Source of the DNA: Verrucomicrobiales bacterium
Lineage (GTDB): Bacteria > Verrucomicrobiota > Verrucomicrobiae > Limisphaerales > UBA1100
Direction of reading: 5' to 3'
Assembly: GCA_002721895.1 (NCBI GenBank)
Contig: PBLV01000007.1
Location: forward strand, 1 to 57,078
Length of the DNA stretch: 57,078 nt
Shown here: positions 54,205 to 57,078 of the stretch, piece after piece
Position numbering within the stretch: the stretch's first letter is position 1
Layout of the letters: the number at the start of each line of letters is the position of its first letter
The notes under the pieces: model-generated
Told to the model about the DNA's origin: nothing
The model's input: only the letters and a program-made list of their open reading frames with translations
The model's database searches: none
Position numbers and translations under genes: made by a program

Positions 54205-55513
54205 ATGGCTCGGCGATGCAGTACAGATGTTCCGTGCCGCGCAGAAACAACTGGTTGCCGACCAGCGCGGCAGAAGCACTGACGGCTTCACCCAACTCAT
54301 TGCGACTGAGGAGCTTGGGCTGTTTGCCATGGGCCAAAACCAGCGTGGCACCGGCCATATCCGTAAGATAAATCCTTCCGGCAGCGGCCACGGGCGAGGC
54401 ATACAAGCTGCGCAGGGGAATACGGAACGGGCCGCTATCCTGTCCGGTGCGAAAATCGGCAATGGAAAGAACATTTTGGTAGTGATGCAAAAAGTACAGC
54501 GTCCCGCGATGATGCAGTGGGGAGGGAACATAAGGAGTGCCCGTGCGGCGCCGCCATAGGATATTCTCCGTGTCGGTTAAATCTCCCTTCGCCCCATCCA
54601 GCCGAATGGCCAGCATAGCCCGGCGCACATAGCTGGCGCCGGCCACGACGATGCCGTCCGCGGCGACCGGGGAAGCCACCACGTTGTTGGGCAATCCGCC
54701 ACACTGCCAAATGATCTTGCCGGACTTGAGGTCATAAGCGCGGATGGCATTGGTGGCACCGATAATGACCTGTTTTTTGCCGGCGTGTTCCACCACGATG
54801 GGCGTGGCCCAACTGGTGGGCTCATCCCGGGCCTGCCGCCAGAGCGTCTCGCCAGTGGCGATATCCAGCGTCACCACAAACGATGCGCCTTCATGGTCCC
54901 AGTTGACGATCAACCGTCCGTCATGCAACGCTGGCGACGCACCTTCGCCGTGGCCATGTTTCACCTGCATGTTGCCCAAGTCTTTTTGCCAAACCAGTTT
55001 CCCGGTCACCACATCGAGGCAGTACAAACCGTTGGAGCCAAAGAACGCGGCCACGTGCCGGCCATCTGTCACGGGCGAATTGGAGGCCCAAGTGCCGCTT
55101 TCGTGCGTGCTTTGGTGCGGTTGGTCTTGCCGCACGGTGGTTTGCCAATCAATCCGGCCCGTGTCGAGGTTCACGGCGATGACCTGAAATTTCATCCGCC
55201 TCTCGGGATCAATATTGTTGTGCGCGCCTTCGGGCTGTTCGGGCACCTTGAGCTTTGCACCGAACGGTTCAGCGGTGGCCAGGAAAACCTTGTCCCCCCA
55301 CACCACGGGCGACGCGTGTCCCTGACCTGGAATACGTGTCCTCCATCGAATATTTGTCTTGGCGTCCCACTTGATGGGCGGGTTGGCCTTGGGTGCCGTG
55401 CCGGTGGCCAGCGGCCCGCGCCACTGGCCCCATTGCGCCAATGGATCCACCTTCGGCGCGCCGCTCCCTCTTAAGGCCAAGAGCACACAAAATGTAACGA
55501 TGACGCGCTGCAT
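54203..55513 (-). CDS. Exported PQQ-type beta-propeller protein
   Basis: The 436-residue protein has a signal peptide (MQRVIVTFCVLLALRGSGA) and begins its mature domain with QWGQWRGPLATGTAP. Blades carry TGRIDWQTTVRQDQPHQSTH, VTGKLVWQKDLGNMQVKHGH and SGKIIWQCGGLPNNVVASPV, the repeated [VIL]-W docking pattern of PQQ/BamB-like propellers. There is no haem motif. It is 436 residues like the protein at 22248-23558, but blade sequences differ enough to be distant paralogues. It is followed by TerC upstream on the same strand (40 bp gap). Confidence 0.9.
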   Translation of the reverse strand: MQRVIVTFCVLLALRGSGAPKVDPLAQWGQWRGPLATGTAPKANPPIKWDAKTNIRWRTRIPGQGHASPVVWGDKVFLATAEPFGAKLKVPEQPEGAHNNIDPERRMKFQVIAVNLDTGRIDWQTTVRQDQPHQSTHESGTWASNSPVTDGRHVAAFFGSNGLYCLDVVTGKLVWQKDLGNMQVKHGHGEGASPALHDGRLIVNWDHEGASFVVTLDIATGETLWRQARDEPTSWATPIVVEHAGKKQVIIGATNAIRAYDLKSGKIIWQCGGLPNNVVASPVAADGIVVAGASYVRRAMLAIRLDGAKGDLTDTENILWRRRTGTPYVPSPLHHRGTLYFLHHYQNVLSIADFRTGQDSGPFRIPLRSLYASPVAAAGRIYLTDMAGATLVLAHGKQPKLLSRNELGEAVSASAALVGNQLFLRGTEHLYCIAEP

Positions 55514-55552
55514 GGTTGTTTCAGACTGGCGGTGTTTGGTGGTCGTGCAACA

Positions 55553-56347
55553 TTATTTCGCGGCCAACTCGCGCTTGCGCAACAGCTTTTTTTGGTAGCG
55601 TGACTGGACGATGTCCACGAGCACCATGACAGTGATGACAAAATAAAACGTCGCCTTGCTCATGGGATTCACCTCTTTGCCGAAGAATTTCAGGAAGGTC
55701 TGCTTGTCCTCGCCATGGCCGCCCACCTCGCTGAGCAGCATGATGCCCACCACGAAGAGAATAAACAGGCCCAGCACCTCGTACATGCGATTGCGCTGCA
55801 GAAACTCAGCCACGCTGTCCGCCAGCCAGATCATCAGTACGCCGGTGACGATAATGGCAACGGCCATCACGTAAAAATTATCGGTCAACGCCATGGCGCT
55901 GAGGATGGAGTCAAAAGAGAAGACCAGATTCATCAAAACAATCTTGGCAATGACCGCCTTGGAGGAAGCGCTTTCTGTTTCTCCCCCACCGCCCAAGTCA
56001 TCCAAGGATAGCATGTGAAAGATTTCCTTGGTGGCCGTGTAAATGATGAACACGCCACCCAGTAACACGATGACCCCGTGCAGATTCAACTGGGCATCCA
56101 CCACTCCGGGCCAATGCAGCCGGCCGAAAGGCTCCTCAAACAAGGCAATCAATCGGACCAAGGCAAAGAGCAGCACAATGCGCAGGACAATAGCCAGGCC
56201 GATGCCCCACCGGCGCACACGCTCCTGGTCGCCCGCGGGTGCCCGCTTGGATTCCAGGGAAATATAAAGCAGGTTGTCAAAGCCCAGCACAGCCTGCAAC
56301 AGCACGAGCATGACAAAAGTGAACAAGAGCGAGAAGAGTGTTTCCAT
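55553..56347 (-). CDS. TerC family integral membrane protein
   Basis: The 264-residue protein has seven to eight membrane helices; FDNLLYISLESKRAP and the conserved SFDSILSAMALTDNFYVM with acidic residues in membrane segments are the TerC hallmarks (metal binding). TerC proteins take part in metal ion homeostasis, for instance manganese export, and tellurite resistance in some hosts. It ends in a basic tail (RYQKKLLRKRELAAK). It may be co-transcribed with the downstream PQQ propeller. Confidence 0.92.
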   Translation of the reverse strand: METLFSLLFTFVMLVLLQAVLGFDNLLYISLESKRAPAGDQERVRRWGIGLAIVLRIVLLFALVRLIALFEEPFGRLHWPGVVDAQLNLHGVIVLLGGVFIIYTATKEIFHMLSLDDLGGGGETESASSKAVIAKIVLMNLVFSFDSILSAMALTDNFYVMAVAIIVTGVLMIWLADSVAEFLQRNRMYEVLGLFILFVVGIMLLSEVGGHGEDKQTFLKFFGKEVNPMSKATFYFVITVMVLVDIVQSRYQKKLLRKRELAAK

Positions 56348-56438
56348 GGCGTTATTTTTTGCGGTTCAAACTATCGGAATTGGCCCGGCAAATCAACCGA
56401 AGGGTTGCCGACAGCACCAGGGGCGTTTACAAAGGGGC

Positions 56439-57078
56439 ATGCGTTCCATGCCGATTTTCCTGATGTCCCTGTTCCTTGGCGCCGCGGGTGCCGGCGCGGG
56501 GAAAACCAATACTCTCACGACCGCCGAGAAAAAGGCCGGCTGGCAACTGCTCTTCGATGGCAAGTCCATCAACACCCACTGGCGCAACATTGGCCAAAAG
56601 GAGGTCACCGGCAAGGGTTGGACCATCGAGGACGGTGTGCTGGTGAAGCAACAAGGCAAGGCGGCCGGCAATATTCTCACGCGACGCACGTGGACGGATT
56701 ATGAGTTTGCCTGGGAATGGAAGATCGGCCCCAAGGGCAACAACGGGGTGAAGTACATGGTGCTCGAGAAACGCGGCGCGATCGGGCACGAGTATCAAAT
56801 GATCGATGACAAGTTTTGGGCGAAGAGTCCGCTGAGCCTCACGGGGGTGTTTTACGCTGTGCTGCCGCGCGAGGTGAAGCTGGCTGAACCGGTGCGCATC
56901 GACCAATGGAACCAGTCCCGCATTAAGGTGTCCGGCCAAAAGGTGGAGCACTATCTCAACGGCGAAAAAATCCTGACCTACACACTCGGCAGCGAGCGGG
57001 TGTTGGCCGGTGTGGCCAAGAGCAAGTTCAAGCGGTTTGAGGGCTTTGGCAAAAAGGTCACCGGCCACATATTGCTGA
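56439..57078 (+). CDS. DUF1080 family (3-keto-disaccharide hydrolase-like) exported protein, truncated at window edge
   Basis: A plus-strand frame runs from ATG 56439 off the right end (213 codons seen). It has a signal peptide (MRSMPIFLMSLFLGAAGAGA; in-frame ATG also at 56448) and the family opening GWQLLFDGKSINTHWRN, then GWTIEDGVLVKQ, TDYEFAWEWKIGPKGNNGVK and EYQMIDD. DUF1080 proteins have a concanavalin-like fold; some hydrolyse 3-keto-glycosides. AAAGGGG lies just before the start. The stop is not in the window. Confidence 0.9.
   Translation, partial: MRSMPIFLMSLFLGAAGAGAGKTNTLTTAEKKAGWQLLFDGKSINTHWRNIGQKEVTGKGWTIEDGVLVKQQGKAAGNILTRRTWTDYEFAWEWKIGPKGNNGVKYMVLEKRGAIGHEYQMIDDKFWAKSPLSLTGVFYAVLPREVKLAEPVRIDQWNQSRIKVSGQKVEHYLNGEKILTYTLGSERVLAGVAKSKFKRFEGFGKKVTGHILL

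Overview
The window is a high-GC, gene-dense chromosome segment from a bacterium of the PVC group, most likely Verrucomicrobiota of the Pedosphaera/Limisphaera type. The exported protein families typical of those bacteria recur: DUF1501, DUF1549/DUF1553 with a CxxCH motif, DUF1080, DUF6807, DUF5069, PQQ-type propellers and a membrane-bound-dehydrogenase-type propeller. Lipopolysaccharide genes (kdsB, heptose kinase and phosphatase) and an Mla-type transporter show a Gram-negative outer membrane. No rRNA, tRNA, CRISPR array, prophage or transposase was seen. Both ends cut through genes.

Layout. 1-8.2 kb (minus): truncated phosphomannose-isomerase-like cupin, secreted propeller-cupredoxin protein, and a very large pyruvate:ferredoxin oxidoreductase. 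8.4-9.8 kb (plus): two small unknown genes, a 21-bp tandem repeat, and a promoter with an upstream palindrome. 9.8-17.7 kb (minus): yebC, an HpnN-like RND protein, a repeat lipoprotein, mlaE, mlaF and a repeat-bearing MCE protein, which look like one envelope-lipid transport operon. 17.8-23.6 kb: planctomycete-type exported proteins. 23.6-24.2 kb: gene remnants, including the C-terminus of a PhoU-like protein. 24.2-28.4 kb (minus): 2-hydroxyacid dehydrogenase, clpB and hsp20. 28.7-38.0 kb (minus): a long overlapping gene run, in transcription order vapB-like, vapC-like, heptose kinase, gmhB, hicB, hicA, kdsB, pyrG, folC, prolyl oligopeptidase, HAD phosphatase. It joins two toxin-antitoxin pairs to LPS-core, CTP and folate genes by 4-bp overlaps. 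38.0-40.2 kb: thiG and a divergent aminotransferase. 40.2-40.5 kb: a compact unit with a consensus sigma-54 promoter, a 32-codon hydrophobic ORF and a terminator. 40.5-45.7 kb: secreted propeller, sulfite-oxidase-like enzyme, lipoprotein, aldo/keto reductase and a proline-rich surface protein. 45.6-49.6 kb (minus): small acidic protein, AbiEii-like nucleotidyltransferase, yjbQ, nudix, tadA and squalene-hopene cyclase. 49.7-52.0 kb: two adjacent isopropylmalate-dehydrogenase paralogues. 52.1-57.1 kb: an exported DUF3298-type protein broken by an in-frame TAA, DUF5069, a PQQ propeller, TerC and a truncated DUF1080 protein.

Two themes connect the genes. First, envelope lipid: the RND/Mla operon could move a lipid, and the squalene-hopene cyclase 30 kb away could make one; that link is inference. 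Second, gene junctions carry many palindromic repeats of several sequence families. One 24-bp-arm family occurs three times, and at the folC/prolyl-oligopeptidase junction it supplies both the last codons of one gene and the start codon of the next. The most original candidates are the sigma-54 micro-gene, the repeat-built gene boundary, and the operon-embedded toxin-antitoxin pairs.
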